A stretch of 64,000 bases of DNA from CAWBOY01 sp963790585 (GTDB taxonomy: Bacteria > Planctomycetota > Planctomycetia > Gemmatales > Gemmataceae): contig CAWBOY010000002.1 in NCBI GenBank assembly GCA_963790585.1, positions 620,001-684,000 on the forward strand. Direction: 5' to 3'. The notes under the pieces are model-generated. The model searched no databases, was not told where the DNA came from, and saw only the letters and a list, made by a program, of their open reading frames with translations. This document shows positions 28,502-38,973 of the stretch, piece after piece. Position numbers and translations under genes: made by a program. The number at the start of each line of letters is the position of its first letter. Within the stretch, counting starts at the first letter, position 1.

Positions 28502-29739
28502 ATGAAAAACTTACATTTGAGATCAGCATTGTTCGTTTGTTGCGCCTGCTCGGCGCGGCGGCCGTTCAGGCGCAAGATTGGCCGCAGTGGCGTGGGCCCA
28601 ATCGGGATAACAAGGTCGTCGGCTTCGTCGAACCAAAGGCTTGGCCGAAGGAACTCAAGCAAAAGTGGAAGGTCACAGTCGGCGAAGGAGACGCTTCGCC
28701 GGTTCTCGTGGCCGACAAGCTGTACTTGTTGACGCGACAGGGTGGTGAGGAAGTCGTTCGCTGCGTCGACGCCGCTACCGGCAAAGATGTCTGGATCAAC
28801 AAATATGCGACGCCCCCGGCGACGGGAGCAGGTGGCGGAGTTCATGCGGGACCGCGCAGTACACCGGCTGTGGCCGACGGCAAAGTCTGCACCTTCGGCG
28901 TGTCGGGCGTTCTTTGCTGCTTCGATGCGGCAAGCGGTAAAGAGCTGTGGCGGAAAGATACAAATGCTCACCCGCGTTTCTTTATTTCCTTCTCGCCGAT
29001 CATCGTCGATGGCAGGTGTATCGTCTACATCGGCGGCAATTCCAACGGTGAGATCGTCGCTTACGACCTCGCTACCGGCGCTGAAAAATGGAAATGGACT
29101 GGTGCTGACGGTCCGTCCTATGGTTCCCCCGCCCTGATGGACGTGGCCGGGACCAAGCAGATTGTGACTCTGACGGGAGCGAATTTCATCGTTAGCGTCG
29201 GCACAGTGGACGGCAAGGAATTATGGAAAATGCCGTTCAAAGCGTCCTACAACAGCGGCACCCCGATCGTCGATGGCGACACTGTTATCTGCTCGGGACC
29301 AAACGCCGGCACGGTTGCCTTCAAAGTCGAGAAAGTCGGCGAAGCGTTCAAGGCCAAGGAACTTTGGAAACAAACGAAATCACCCGCCGGCATCTACAAC
29401 ACGCCCGTCCTAAAGGATGGGCTGCTTTTTGGGTTTTCCTCCTCATCGGCCCGCACAGCGCCCACCAACCTTTATTGCATGGACGCTAAAACAGGTGATG
29501 TTCTCTGGACGGATGCTGCGAGACGTGGCGCGTGCGGCACCGTTCTCGACGCCGGCCCGGTCTTGCTTGGTCTTTCAGACGATACCAATCTTATCGCTTT
29601 CAAGCCGAGCAAAACCGCGTTTTCGGAATTGGCAAAGATCAAGGTTGCCAGCTCCCCGGTGTGGGCATACCCAATCGTTTCGGGCAACCGGTTGTTCGTG
29701 AAGGACCGGGATTCGTTGACTTTGTGGACTTTTGAATGA
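28502..29739 (+). CDS. PQQ-type beta-propeller protein, exported (frame broken near N-terminus)
   Basis: A propeller of the PQQ-binding-like repeat family (pyrrolo-quinoline quinone quinoprotein fold), probably periplasmic. Repeats contain DAATGKDVW, DAASGKELW, DLATGAEKWKW, TVDGKELW and DAKTGDVLW, at intervals of about 45-60 residues. The mature start is AQDWPQWRGPNRD, common in planctomycete PQQ-like proteins. The ATG at 28502 gives a signal start (MKNLHLRSALFV) in a different frame; the shift is near 28540. Without the shift, the protein would have no export signal. No dehydrogenase calcium-site motif is evident, so this may be a structural or BamB-like propeller rather than an enzyme. Confidence 0.88.
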
Positions 29740-29780
29740 ACTGAGTTTGCACTCGAGGCCGGTGCTTCTAGTGCGCCGTC

Positions 29781-29886
29781 CAGACTAATTTATTGGTGGC
29801 ACAGACATTCCTGTCTGTGCGGGAATCGCCGAATGGGCCTTTTGCTGCACAGACAGGAATGTCTGTGCCACCAATAAATTAGTCTG
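29781..29886. repeat. Perfect 40-bp inverted repeat with CAGACATTCCTGTCTG core
   Basis: Arms at 29781-29820 and 29847-29886 are perfect reverse complements over 40 bases; the loop is 26 bases. Within each arm, cagacattcctgtctg is itself nearly palindromic. It lies between convergent genes, 42 nt after the PQQ-protein stop and 10 nt after the metallophosphoesterase stop. Confidence 0.92.
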
Positions 29887-29895
29887 AACTGCGCA

Positions 29896-31053
29896 TTAGA
29901 CCCGCTTCAGCGTTAACAGCGTCACTTCGGGTCGGCAGCCGTAGCGCACCGGAATATCGCCGCCCATACCTCGGCTGACGTGTAACACGGTCGGTGGCAC
30001 CGAAAAGGTGCCGCAGTCGTAGCGTCGGCCGAGCTTGCTCGGAACAAGAAGGGAACCGATTAGCGGAAACCGAATTTGCCCGCCATGAACATGGCCGGCA
30101 AGCATGAGATCGACGCCGGCGCCGCGCCAGGTGATGTTGTCCGGCGAATGGCTCAGGCAGAGCCGGAACGGACCGACGGGGCAGCCCGTCAAATCCGGTG
30201 GCGGCGCAACCCAAGGGTACTCATTGCCAATGACAATGAGCGGCTCGCCACGCACTTCGATTTGCTGCCAACTGTTCTTCAACACGTTGAAGCCAAGATT
30301 CGTCAGCCGTTGGCGAATGCCGTCAGGATCGTACCGGAATCATGGTTGCCGAGGATCGCGTAGCCAGCGATGCCCGTCTTGATCCAGCCAACGGACGGCA
30401 AAATCCAAGAATGATGATAAAGGCTATCCACATAATCGCCGGTGAAGGCGACAATGTCCGGATTCCACGCGGCGCAACGCTTCAGGATTAAGCGATAATA
30501 GTCGCGGTCTGGCGTGCCGCACAAATGTAAATCGCTGACGTGCAGGATCGTAAGGCCGTCCCAGGCGATTGGCAGGCGCGGAAGCGCTAGTGTTCGTTCA
30601 ACGAACTCGACCTGAAAGATCTGATTTCCCGGCAAACGAGCCAGAAGCTGGCGCATTGCCACGTCCCTCGGGGCGATGGCCCAGCTCCTTGACGACATCG
30701 ACGAATCGAGACGAAGTTGACGTCACTTCCGCCGGAAGTCCGCGCAGCGCGCGAAGGGCCGTAATCCAAGGCAGCCAGACCAATCCCGCAGCCCAGCACG
30801 AGACGACGTAAGCCGCGACGAGCGGTTGCCACCATGTCTCGGGCGGCCATCCAAAAACGGCGAATATATCGAAGCCAAATACTGCCCAATACCCGATTGG
30901 TCCGGCCAGAATTAAGCTCGCGAAGACCAGGTGTATGAATTTGCCCGCATGATGCGGCAGGTTTTGACCATACCACCAATTATGGCAGCCAATCATCCAA
31001 ACGAAATGGCCCAGCGCAGCGCCTAAAAACAATAAGACAGTAAAAGCGACCAC
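29896..31053 (-). CDS. Membrane-anchored metallophosphoesterase (frame broken twice)
   Basis: A calcineurin-like phosphoesterase with an N-terminal membrane part. The first frame, from GTG 31053 (AAGGAG upstream), gives three hydrophobic segments (VAFTVLLFLGAALGHFVW, FIHLVFASLILAGPIGYW and PLVAAYVVSCWAAGLVWL). The second holds LTILHVSDLHLCG, TGDYVDS and GNHDSG, which are metal ligands. The third holds LMLAGHVHGGQIRFP and the C-terminal VSRGMGG. Shifts lie near 30690 and 30332. The joined length of about 385 residues is normal for YkuE-like enzymes, whose cytosolic or periplasmic substrate may be UDP-diacylglucosamine or another phosphoester; no substrate is assigned here. Confidence 0.86.
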
Positions 31054-31192
31054 CGAACTCCTTCCGCAAAGGACACATTCCAACAGCGAACCAAGCGGCG
31101 GCAAGGCGCCTCAAGGAAACAGGCTGTTACTATAGTATTGGATGCGCGCCGAAGCCGGCTCGCGCGTGAACGCAGGCTACGGAGGTCTACCG

Positions 31193-31546
31193 ATGTATCG
31201 TTCCGGACCGTGGCGCGGCTGGTGGGAGCAACTCGAGTGGGGCCGCCAACCGATGGGCGATTTGGTTCTCCGCTTCGCCAACGGAGAAATCGAGGGCGAA
31301 GGTCACGACATCATCGGACCGTTCGTTTTCACGGGTTCCTACGATGACCGCGGCAATTTGACGATGACCAAACAATACACCGGCCGCATGCGCCATAGCG
31401 TCTTCTACAACGGCTCGTATGACGGCGAAGGGACCATTCTCGGGACCTGGTCGATTGGTGAACTATGGCGTGGTCCGTTTGCCCTCAGCCCGATTCCGGG
31501 CCAGCCAGGGGTCTCTCGGCCGGCACAGGAAATCAAACCTCGCTGA
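31193..31546 (+). CDS. Small protein of unknown function (117 aa)
   Basis: A 117-residue protein (MYRSGPWRGWWEQLEWG onward) that I do not recognise. It contains repeated Gly/Asp-rich strand patterns (GHDIIGPFVFTGSYDD, VFYNGSYDGEGTILGTW) reminiscent of beta-barrel or MORN-like repeats. A GGAGG site lies 7 nt upstream of the ATG at 31193, which decides the start over the longer open frame from 31142. It has no signal peptide. It lies divergent from the metallophosphoesterase with a 140-nt gap, and 42 nt upstream of a hairpin. Confidence 0.65.
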   Translation: MYRSGPWRGWWEQLEWGRQPMGDLVLRFANGEIEGEGHDIIGPFVFTGSYDDRGNLTMTKQYTGRMRHSVFYNGSYDGEGTILGTWSIGELWRGPFALSPIPGQPGVSRPAQEIKPR

Positions 31547-31587
31547 ATCTTCGCCGTAAACAATGAAAACCCGCGCACCCGTCGCCA

Positions 31588-31631
31588 GTCGCTTACTCTC
31601 CCGGTTTTGGCGAGCCGGGAGAGTAAGCGAC
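31588..31631. repeat. 17-bp hairpin of the GCCGGGAG/GCGACCGGAG family
   Basis: Perfect arms gtcgcttactctcccgg (31588-31604) and ccgggagagtaagcgac (31615-31631), loop 10 bases. The right part gagccgggagagtaagcgaccggag resembles the repeat arm at 12045-12066. It lies in the 378-base gap between the 117-residue gene and the S9 peptidase; the rest of that gap shows nothing I can identify. Confidence 0.7.
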
Positions 31632-31924
31632 CGGAGAAAATCTGCCCGATTGTAACGCCCTCCGGGAGCTGACGCTCGCAGCTCGCCAAGATACCAGCTT
31701 TGCTACAAACCAAGATGCAGCCCCACCCAAGGGCTCCCGTTTTCGCTAATGACATCTATGAGAGCCATTCTCATCTTTGCTCAATTCACTCATTTGATCC
31801 TTGCATTGCCAGGTTGCTCCCCATTACAGTTAATTCCTTCGCTTGGATGAATTCAATTTGGCAGCAAGGATGCGCATGCGGTCAATCCGCTCGTTCCTAA
31901 ACGCGCGGAGGGGGAGTCGTTTTT

Positions 31925-34744
31925 ATGGGAAAGCTGCGTCAGCTGTCGCAATATCTGCCGCCGGGAGCGCTGGTGGCTTTGGTCGCGGTTCTCGTTTGGA
32001 TGCCGGTCGTGGTGGCCGAGGAAACACCGCCATTGAAGACGGAGGCTTATCTCACGCCGCCCAAGGAGATTCTCGACGCCGTATTGGCGACGCGCAACGA
32101 TAACCACACCCTGACGAATCTCAGCCCGGACGGCAAAAAGTTTCTCATCACCAAAACAGATGGGCTGCCGCCGCTCGCTCGGCTGGCTCGACCCTGCGTT
32201 CACCTCGCGGAAATGTCGTTCGACGCCAGCGCCAGCCGCGCGCACAGCCTCTACGTGAACAGTGCCGATGGCTTTGAGCTCTTCTATTACGGCGACAAGC
32301 GCACGGTGAAAGTGCAGGTTCCGGAAAAGGCGCGCGTCAGCAATCCAGTCTGGTCTCCTGATGGCTCGATGTTGGCCTTTTATGCTCACTTTGAAGACGC
32401 GACCCATATATACATCGCCGACACCGAGACCGGATTTTCACGCAAAGTGACACTAACGCCCGTGCTGGCGACGTTAGCCACGTCGTTTCAATGGTCGAAA
32501 GATGGCAAGCAGATTCAAACCGTGCTTTTGCCCGATGACGGCAAGCGCGAAGTGCCCAAGCCAGACGCGGTGTCAACCGGCCCGAAAGTGCGTGTGACGC
32601 GCGGCGGCAACAACCCGTCCCGGACTTATCGCTATCTGCTCGAATCCCCCTACGACATGAAGTTGCTCGAACACCTGGCTACGGGGCAATTGGCTCTGAT
32701 TGACATCCGCGATGGCAAGGTCACCAAAATCGGCTGCCCGAATATGATCCGCAGCGTCAGCATGTCGCCCGGCGAGACGCAATTCCGCGTCGCCACGATC
32801 AAGAAGCCCTTCTCCTACTATGTTCCATTCACGAACTTCGGCTCGACGGAAGGGATCTGGAATACCGAGGGCAAAGCCCTTTATGTCATGAACGATCGCA
32901 ATCTGCGCAACACTGAGCCGCAACCGACGGCGTTGGCTGCCGCAACGGGAACGGCACCACAAACGGGAGCCCAGGGCGGCGGTCGCCGTGGCGGTCAAGG
33001 GGCAGCTCAAGGAACGACGCCAATGACGGCGACGAATCCCGATCAGCCGCCGACCACGGATCCAGCGCCTCAGCCCGGGCCCGACCAGCCGCCGGTTGAC
33101 CCTGATTTGCCGCAGCGCCCTCGTCAGCCGGTCGATCCAGACGCCAAGCGCGACATCTCCTGGCGGCCTGATGGGGTCGGTATGTCGTTCCTGCAACTGG
33201 AACCTGTCAAGAAAGACTCCAAAGAACCACGGAAAGATCGCGTCAATCAATGGCTGCCGCCCTACCGTCCTGAAGACGTCAAGGTCGTCTATGAGACGCC
33301 AAATCGGATCACGAGCGTGCAATACACCGAAGATTGCGGCATGATCTTTTTGACACAGACCGTAGATAGCCAGCGCCAGATCACGGCTATCGACTTGAAA
33401 GATCCAAAAACTCCTTATGTCATTTTCAAGAGCGGCACCGTCGCGGCACCGGCGACGCCTGTCACCGAAGAACCAGAGAACGATTTCGACGACGAGCAGC
33501 AACCCGGCCGCGGCCCGGGCGCTGGCGGCGGTCGCGGCGGAGCGGGCGGCGGCGCTGCCGGCCAAAGTCTGATGACCCGTTCGGGTCGCGGCGAAGTCGC
33601 GGTCGTCCGCGTCTCCAGCACCGGCGATGTCTATATCTCGGGAACAGATCGCGCTCGCGGCGGCATGGCGCCGGCCAGCCCCAAGCCATACCTCGACAAG
33701 ATCAACATCAAGACCGGCAAGAAAACGCGCATCTTTGAGGGCAAAGCCGAGCTATCGGAAACGATCGATGCCGTGGACGGCAACGACGTCAAGCTTGTCT
33801 TCACGACCCGTCAAAGCAAGGATGTGGTACCCGATTCCTACGTGACGGAGTTACAAAGCGGCAAATCGACCAAGCTGACGAATAACGTCGATCCAGCACC
33901 CTGGTCGCACCAACTCAAGGTCGAACGTTTCCAGGTGACGCGCGTCGATGGCTTCAAGTTCTGGGTCAAAGTGACGACGCCGCCCAAGCACAATGGCAAG
34001 CTGCCGGCGCTGTTCTGGATCTACCCGCGCGAATACGCCAGCCAGGCCGCTTACAACGCAGGCGCTAGCCGAGGCACAGGCGGCGGCGGCGGTCCGGGCG
34101 GAGCCAATCGCTTCACGCCGGTGGCGCCGCGGTCTATGACCATGCTGACGCTGCTGGGCTACGCCGTGGTCGAACCCGACGTGCCGATCGTTGGCCCCGC
34201 GGGCAAGATGAACGATAACTATATTCCGGATCTCCGCAACAGCCTTGCCGCCGCCATCGACGACCTCGACAAAAAAGGCATCATCGACCGCGATCGTCTG
34301 GCCTGCGGCGGTCACAGCTACGGAGCATTTAGCACGGCCAACGCTTTGGCCCACACGCCGTTCTTCAAAGCCGGCATCGCCGGCGACGGCAACTACAATC
34401 GCACGTTGACGTCGATGAGTTTCCAGTCCGAGCGCCGGCAACTCTGGGACGCGCGAGAGACCTATCTGGAAATGTCCCCTCTCCTTTGGGCCAATCGCGT
34501 CAATGGGGCGTTGCTCATGTACCACGGCATGTGGGACGCCAACGTCGGCACCAACCCGATGAATGCCGAACATCTCTTCATGGCCCTTGACGGCCTCGGA
34601 AAACCCGCGGCGTTGTATATGTACCCGTATGAAGGCCACGGCCCCATCGCGAAAGAGACGACGCTCGACCTGTGGGCCCGCTGGGTCGCCTGGCTCGATA
34701 TGTACGTGAAGAATCCCAAGGGGGAGAAGAAAACGACGACTTGA
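31925..34744 (+). CDS. Exported S9-family (prolyl oligopeptidase-type) peptidase
   Basis: A 939-residue serine peptidase or acyl-aminoacyl peptidase-like enzyme. A signal sequence (LVALVAVLVWMPVVVAEE) is followed by a WD40-like beta-propeller region and a C-terminal alpha/beta hydrolase. The catalytic serine is in CGGHSYGAF near residue 797; the acid is D in HGMWDANVG near 870, and the histidine is in YEGHGPIA near 903. The propeller is interrupted by low-complexity Gln/Gly/Pro stretches near residues 335-400 and 525-540, and a Gly run interrupts the region near 720. GGGGGAG precedes the ATG. A strong hairpin follows the stop after 8 nt. Confidence 0.93.
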   Translation: MGKLRQLSQYLPPGALVALVAVLVWMPVVVAEETPPLKTEAYLTPPKEILDAVLATRNDNHTLTNLSPDGKKFLITKTDGLPPLARLARPCVHLAEMSFDASASRAHSLYVNSADGFELFYYGDKRTVKVQVPEKARVSNPVWSPDGSMLAFYAHFEDATHIYIADTETGFSRKVTLTPVLATLATSFQWSKDGKQIQTVLLPDDGKREVPKPDAVSTGPKVRVTRGGNNPSRTYRYLLESPYDMKLLEHLATGQLALIDIRDGKVTKIGCPNMIRSVSMSPGETQFRVATIKKPFSYYVPFTNFGSTEGIWNTEGKALYVMNDRNLRNTEPQPTALAAATGTAPQTGAQGGGRRGGQGAAQGTTPMTATNPDQPPTTDPAPQPGPDQPPVDPDLPQRPRQPVDPDAKRDISWRPDGVGMSFLQLEPVKKDSKEPRKDRVNQWLPPYRPEDVKVVYETPNRITSVQYTEDCGMIFLTQTVDSQRQITAIDLKDPKTPYVIFKSGTVAAPATPVTEEPENDFDDEQQPGRGPGAGGGRGGAGGGAAGQSLMTRSGRGEVAVVRVSSTGDVYISGTDRARGGMAPASPKPYLDKINIKTGKKTRIFEGKAELSETIDAVDGNDVKLVFTTRQSKDVVPDSYVTELQSGKSTKLTNNVDPAPWSHQLKVERFQVTRVDGFKFWVKVTTPPKHNGKLPALFWIYPREYASQAAYNAGASRGTGGGGGPGGANRFTPVAPRSMTMLTLLGYAVVEPDVPIVGPAGKMNDNYIPDLRNSLAAAIDDLDKKGIIDRDRLACGGHSYGAFSTANALAHTPFFKAGIAGDGNYNRTLTSMSFQSERRQLWDARETYLEMSPLLWANRVNGALLMYHGMWDANVGTNPMNAEHLFMALDGLGKPAALYMYPYEGHGPIAKETTLDLWARWVAWLDMYVKNPKGEKKTTT

Positions 34745-34751
34745 GACGTTC

Positions 34752-34787
34752 TTTATATAGCCCCCGGCTTGCCGGGGGCTATATAAA
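34752..34787. terminator. Bidirectional terminator hairpin
   Basis: The sequence tttatatagcccccggc pairs with gccgggggctatataaa across a 2-base loop, 17 bp perfect. It is flanked by U-rich ends on both strands and lies between two convergent genes (stops at 34744 and 34793), so it can end transcription of both. The core CCCCGGC-TT-GCCGGGG is shared with the hairpin at 44089-44106. Confidence 0.88.
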
Positions 34788-34792
34788 ACTTG

Positions 34793-36353
34793 TCAAACCT
34801 TCAACAGATCACACGCATCCTTATATCCCGGCGCGGCATAGCCATACGCACTCGCCGTGACACGCGCCAATGCCACCAATTGTCGCCATTGGAAAATCGG
34901 CCGCGCCGCCGCGAATTCCTCGCTCGCGGTGCAATAATACTTCTCGGCGTGCAAAGCACCATCCTCGCTGACGGCGTATCTAAGCAATAGGTCCAACACC
35001 GGTCGTGCCGGCAATCCCATTTCACCGTAGCGCGCCTACCAATGCCGCTGCCCGGGCCTGATTCTTCTCCTTGATTGCGCCTTCGGTCTCTTTCAAAAGA
35101 GTGTCGCGGCCCACACCATTGACGCTGGCTCGCGCGTCCATGCGCGGGTAGGGCTCCCATTTGAAGAAGTCGCCGCCCCGGTTGCCGCGATCCAACGCCA
35201 CTTGGTAGGCACCCAGAATCAGGCAGGCGGCTTTGTTTCGGCCGCTGCTGGCCTGAGCCAAGTTGCGCCAAGCATTGGCGGAGTCGCAAGCGTGAACGCC
35301 GATCGAATCGCCGTGGATGCTGCCAACCGGCTTGTTCTTGTCAGTCTGACCTTGAGGCCGGCCGTTGTCGCGCAAAACGAGTTGATTCGCGGCCAACGCG
35401 ATGACTTCGCCCAGTTCTGTCGGCGACCGCCCATTTGCCAGTGCCTCGGCAACGGCGCCTGCGGCATCGCTCGGCGAAGATTTGAAGATAGTATCAGACA
35501 GCTTTGCCATTTCGTCGTCGTCGAGATGGCGATGCACCTCGCTAGTCGGCGGACCATTGAGCAGCTTGTACCTCTCCAAAAGTTTCGGCAGGAGTTCGCG
35601 CAGGCCTCCAAAGTGGCGCACGGCGTTATCCTCGTTCTGCACGCAGTAATGCACCGACTGACGCAGCATCGTATTCGCATGTTCCTTGCCGACGACCGGC
35701 AGCAGATCCCAGGCGCGATAGGGCATAACAACACGGTGTACTTCGGTCGCATCTTCAACCATGTACAACACGGCGTCCAGCGCTCGGTCGGCGTCGCTTT
35801 GAGCAATTGAAGCCAGGATGCCTTCAGCCTCGTTCAGCTTTTTTGCTCGGGCCAAATCACGCAAGTGTTCGCCTGTTTGATTACCGGCGGTCGGCACCAC
35901 CGGATGAAGTATCTCGCTTTTGCGGCCGCCATGCTCCTGAATGCGGTTGGTGTTTCGGTAGAGGACTTTTAGGACCGGCAATGCTTGTTTCTCTTTTGGC
36001 AATTGCTTGGCCATCTGATAAGCCGGAGACAGAGCCATCATAGTGTGGAAGCCGACATAATCCTCGCCGCCGAAGGTACGAGCGTTCGCCAGTGCCGCGG
36101 CGGCGACTAGCTCCTGGAGGTTCGTGCCTGCTTGCAACTTCTCGACGAGAGCCGGCAGCAGCTTATTTGGAGCCGTCTCCTGCATGAAACAAACCAGCGG
36201 CTCCAATTTCCCAAATGTGAGTTCCTTATCGCGGCCTTCGCCGACCCCGTGCGCATTTGCAAGGCCCAGGTCAGCCGCCAGAGCGGAGCCTACGGTGGCG
36301 ATCAAAGTGCCTCGGCCTACGTCAGCCAGAAAATCACGACGACTGCGGTTCAT
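34793..36353 (-). CDS. Tat-exported conserved protein of unknown function (frame broken near C-terminus)
   Basis: A protein of about 519 residues. The Tat signal is MNRSRRDFLADVGRGTLIATVG. It is mostly helical, with features such as VCFMQETAPNKLLPALVEKLQ near residue 60, and conserved-looking EHGGRKSEILHP and HYCVQNEDNAVRHFGGLRELL. The frame ends at 35022, but the continuation MGLPARPVLDLLLRYAVSE and the closing GYKDACDLLKV follow in another frame to 34793. The ATG at 36353 has GGAAGGA upstream; an in-frame ATG at 36467 does not. I recall similar proteins in planctomycetes but no function. A shared hairpin ends it opposite the S9 peptidase. Confidence 0.78.
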
Positions 36354-36539
36354 GAGATCGTCCTTCCACGTTGGAGAGAGGAGAGCGGACGGGATGACCT
36401 GTAGAGTAACGCGATTACGGAGATAGCTCAACAAGGAATTTCTGTTTCGTTGATCGAGTCGAAGCAAAAACTGCCACGGACCCGGCCGTCCCCGACAAGC
36501 ACGATGATGACACTCCGTTAGAAGATTGGATAACGCACA

Positions 36540-37626
36540 TCACCGCCCCAAATACGAAACATCGCGTACATTCTGCTCGGCGACTTCGCGCGTAATCAGC
36601 TCCGCCTTGAGAAGCTGGCGCACCGATTCATCGAAGCTGATCATCCCTTCGTCACGGCCGGTCAGGAGGTAGTTGTCAATGCTCTCTACTTTTCCCGTGC
36701 GAATGCCACTGGCGATTGGGTAGGTGTTCCACATCACCTCCAACGCGAGATGACGTTTGTTTCCTTTCTCCAGGTCCGGCAGCAGCCGTTGACTGACAAT
36801 CGCGCGCAGGCTCATGGCAAGCTGAGCGCGAATATCGCGCTGCACGTCTTGAGGAAACAGGTCCGGAAATCGCGTAATCGCTCCCTTGGTATCGCGGGTG
36901 TGCAAAGTAGTGAACACGAGGTGGCCGGTCTCGGCGGCGCTAAGAGCCATTTGCGCCGTCTCTTTATCGCGTATTTCGCCAATGAGAATGACGTCTGGGT
37001 CTTGCCGTAGACCGTATTTCAAGCCGTCGGCAAACGATAGAACATCGCTGCCTACTTCGCGCTGTGTCACCACGGAATTCGCTGCGCGGATAGACATATT
37101 CCACCGGTTCCTCAACCGTGATGATGCGATAGCCGCCTTTTTGATTGAGCAGGTTGACGATCATCGCCAACGTCGTTGTTTTACCCGAGCCGGTCGCGCC
37201 CGTGACGATGACGAGTCCGTCGCGCTGAAAGGCAAGGCGCTTGGCGAGGTCGAGCGGGAATCCGGTCCATTCGAAGTCGGGGATCTCCGTCGGCACGACG
37301 CGCAGGCACGCGCCCATCTGCCGTCCGGTGTGAAACATATTGGCTCGAAATCGGCTCACCTGGCCATCGCGGGAGAAGTCGAAGGAGAAGTCGAGGTTTT
37401 TCAACTCTTCGAAGCGCGAGCGCGACTCAGGCGGGCAGAGAGCGTCCGCTAACATCAGGCCGTCAGCTTCCGACAACGGCGGTTCCTTCAGCTCGATAAG
37501 GTCGCCGTGCAGGCGCAAGACCGGCGGATAGCCGACAATGAGATGCAGATCCGAAGCGCCTGCCTCGATAGCGCGACTGAACCACCTGCGAAGCCGTTCG
37601 GAAATGGACGAGGAAATATCGTTCAT
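36540..37626 (-). CDS. PilT-type twitching motility ATPase (frame broken once)
   Basis: A hexameric retraction ATPase of type IV pili, acting at the inner membrane. Typical segments: SDLHLIVGYPPVLR near residue 24, Walker A GATGSGKTTTLAM near 143, VEEPVEYVYP (Asp/Glu box), then in the second frame QREVGSDVLSFADGLKYG, Walker B ILIGEIRDKETAQ and TLHTRDTKGAI. The shift is near 37090, and one indel restores a normal protein of about 361 residues. It could alternatively be a PilU-like paralogue. The ribosome site is weak (GAAGAT). No other pilus genes are visible in the window, so it is probably an isolated locus. Confidence 0.9.
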
Positions 37627-37710
37627 AGATCTTCTTTATCTGTATTTGTCTTTACTCTCGAAAATTTGCTGGCGTTGTCTAAATTATGGTAAACCTCTCG
37701 GAGTAACCCC

Positions 37711-38211
37711 ATGAACGACGATTTCGTCTCGCTCTATGCATTTAATCGCTGGGCCAACGACCGTGTGTTGAGCGCATGCCACAAATTGACGCTCGAACAA
37801 TACGGCGCCGAGCCATTCCCGGGTTGGTCTTCCGTTCGGTCGACGGTTGTGCATATCGCACTGGTTACGGAGGGCTGGCTGCGCGGCCTGGCGCGCGCAC
37901 CGGATCAACCAATTCCGACCGAGGACGAGCTGCCCACCGTCGCGGATTCGGAAAAGGTACTTGCGCGGGCGTACAAGCTTTTCGACGAAGTATTCCCGAC
38001 ACTAACCCCGGAACGTCTGACCACACCGATGACCTTTCGTCGCCGAACCTTCACCGCGGAGTTGCCCCCTTGGTCGGTGCTGCGCCACATCGTCAATCAC
38101 TCGACCTATCATCGGGGCCAAGTCGCCTCCAAACTGAAGCGCTTCGGCATCGAGCAGCCAATGACCGATTTCGTTAAATGGGTCATCGAAATGACACCGC
38201 AGCAGAAGTGA
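37711..38211 (+). CDS. DinB-family protein
   Basis: A 166-residue four-helix bundle of the DinB/YfiT metalloenzyme superfamily. The metal-ligand histidines appear as H48 in TVVHIALV and as the pair in HIVNHSTYHRGQV near residues 130-138, both in the positions expected for the family. Members are metal-dependent thiol transferases or stress-induced proteins of unknown substrate. GGAG lies 8 nt upstream of the ATG. A long hairpin begins 13 nt after the stop. Confidence 0.9.
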   Translation: MNDDFVSLYAFNRWANDRVLSACHKLTLEQYGAEPFPGWSSVRSTVVHIALVTEGWLRGLARAPDQPIPTEDELPTVADSEKVLARAYKLFDEVFPTLTPERLTTPMTFRRRTFTAELPPWSVLRHIVNHSTYHRGQVASKLKRFGIEQPMTDFVKWVIEMTPQQK

Positions 38212-38223
38212 TGCGACAAAAAA

Positions 38224-38316
38224 GTTTAGGCGCGAGGCGTCAGCCGAGCGCTGTTTGACGGCGCTTTTTGAAATAGCGCCATCAAACAGCGCTCGCCTAC
38301 CGGCTCGCGACTAGAC
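38224..38316. repeat. Long imperfect inverted repeat, GGCGAGCGCTGTT family
   Basis: Arms of about 41 bases (38224-38265 and 38275-38316) pair with several mismatches; the shared core is gagcgctgtttga. It begins 13 nt after the DinB stop and ends 4 nt from the stop of the convergent gene. It is a diverged relative of the repeats at 25593-25670 and 48494-48586. Confidence 0.82.
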
Positions 38317-38319
38317 GAA

Positions 38320-38958
38320 TTATGCATCGCGGTCATATGCGACCCGCAACCAGTCGTGCACTTCATCGTCAATCTCATCAACTGACGTAATCCCGATCCG
38401 ATGCGTAATGCGATCGTTTTTTGCCGCGCCGCCGGTATCGATCAATCGTGCCGTCGCCTCCACGCCTTTAAGAGCGAAGCCGAGATCGATGCGGGTTCTG
38501 GTCGTCGGCTTGATCTGCGCGAAAACGTGGTTGCGATAGAGCGGCACGATGCTCTTGCAGGGGCAAACCTTGACGTCCGGCGCGAGCGCCAGGCCGACCT
38601 TCAAAAGCTCATCGTAGATCGGCCGGAGCGCCGCCTTCGGGCCGGAGAACATCTCGTCGACGTATTTGACAGCCGCCTTGAGATAGTTTTCCGGCGAGTC
38701 CTCCTCACCCTTGTCCCGGCCCTCGGAACGGTCGACCAGGAACATTGCGGAGTTGGTACCCAGCTTGTACTCCTGCTTGAGCCATTCACGCCGTTCCTTG
38801 GTTCCGGGCGGGCCCGATTTTTCGATGAGTTTTACCCATTGCTCCAGCGAGCGACCTGTCTTTTCCGGCAACTCCGCGAGCCATTTTTGGACCATGGCAA
38901 CTCCGGGGTGGACGGAATAGAGCGATTTCTTGGAAGCCTTGGCGCCGGCCTTTTTCAT
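38320..38958 (-). CDS. DUF4287/DUF5655-type protein
   Basis: A 212-residue protein with a Lys-rich start (MKKAGAKASKKS). Residues about 20-75 (PGVAMVQKWLAELPEKTG, WVKLIEKSGPPG) match my memory of DUF4287, and residues about 105-205 (YDELLKVGLALAPDVKV, TRIDLGFALKG) match DUF5655. Neither has a known function. AAGGGAG lies 9 nt upstream of the ATG. It is probably cytosolic. The aldehyde dehydrogenase gene lies 15 nt upstream on the same strand, so the two are likely co-transcribed. Confidence 0.8.
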   Translation of the reverse strand: MKKAGAKASKKSLYSVHPGVAMVQKWLAELPEKTGRSLEQWVKLIEKSGPPGTKERREWLKQEYKLGTNSAMFLVDRSEGRDKGEEDSPENYLKAAVKYVDEMFSGPKAALRPIYDELLKVGLALAPDVKVCPCKSIVPLYRNHVFAQIKPTTRTRIDLGFALKGVEATARLIDTGGAAKNDRITHRIGITSVDEIDDEVHDWLRVAYDRDA

Positions 38959-38973
38959 TGTGATTCTCCCTTG

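Noticed and set aside
32573..33565. Minus-strand open frame of 330 codons
   Set aside because: It is fully antisense to the S9 peptidase, whose catalytic motifs are intact. The frame is a by-product of GC-rich codons.
33851..34639. Minus-strand open frame of 262 codons
   Set aside because: Antisense to the catalytic domain of the S9 peptidase; composition is Val/Ala/Arg-rich and featureless.
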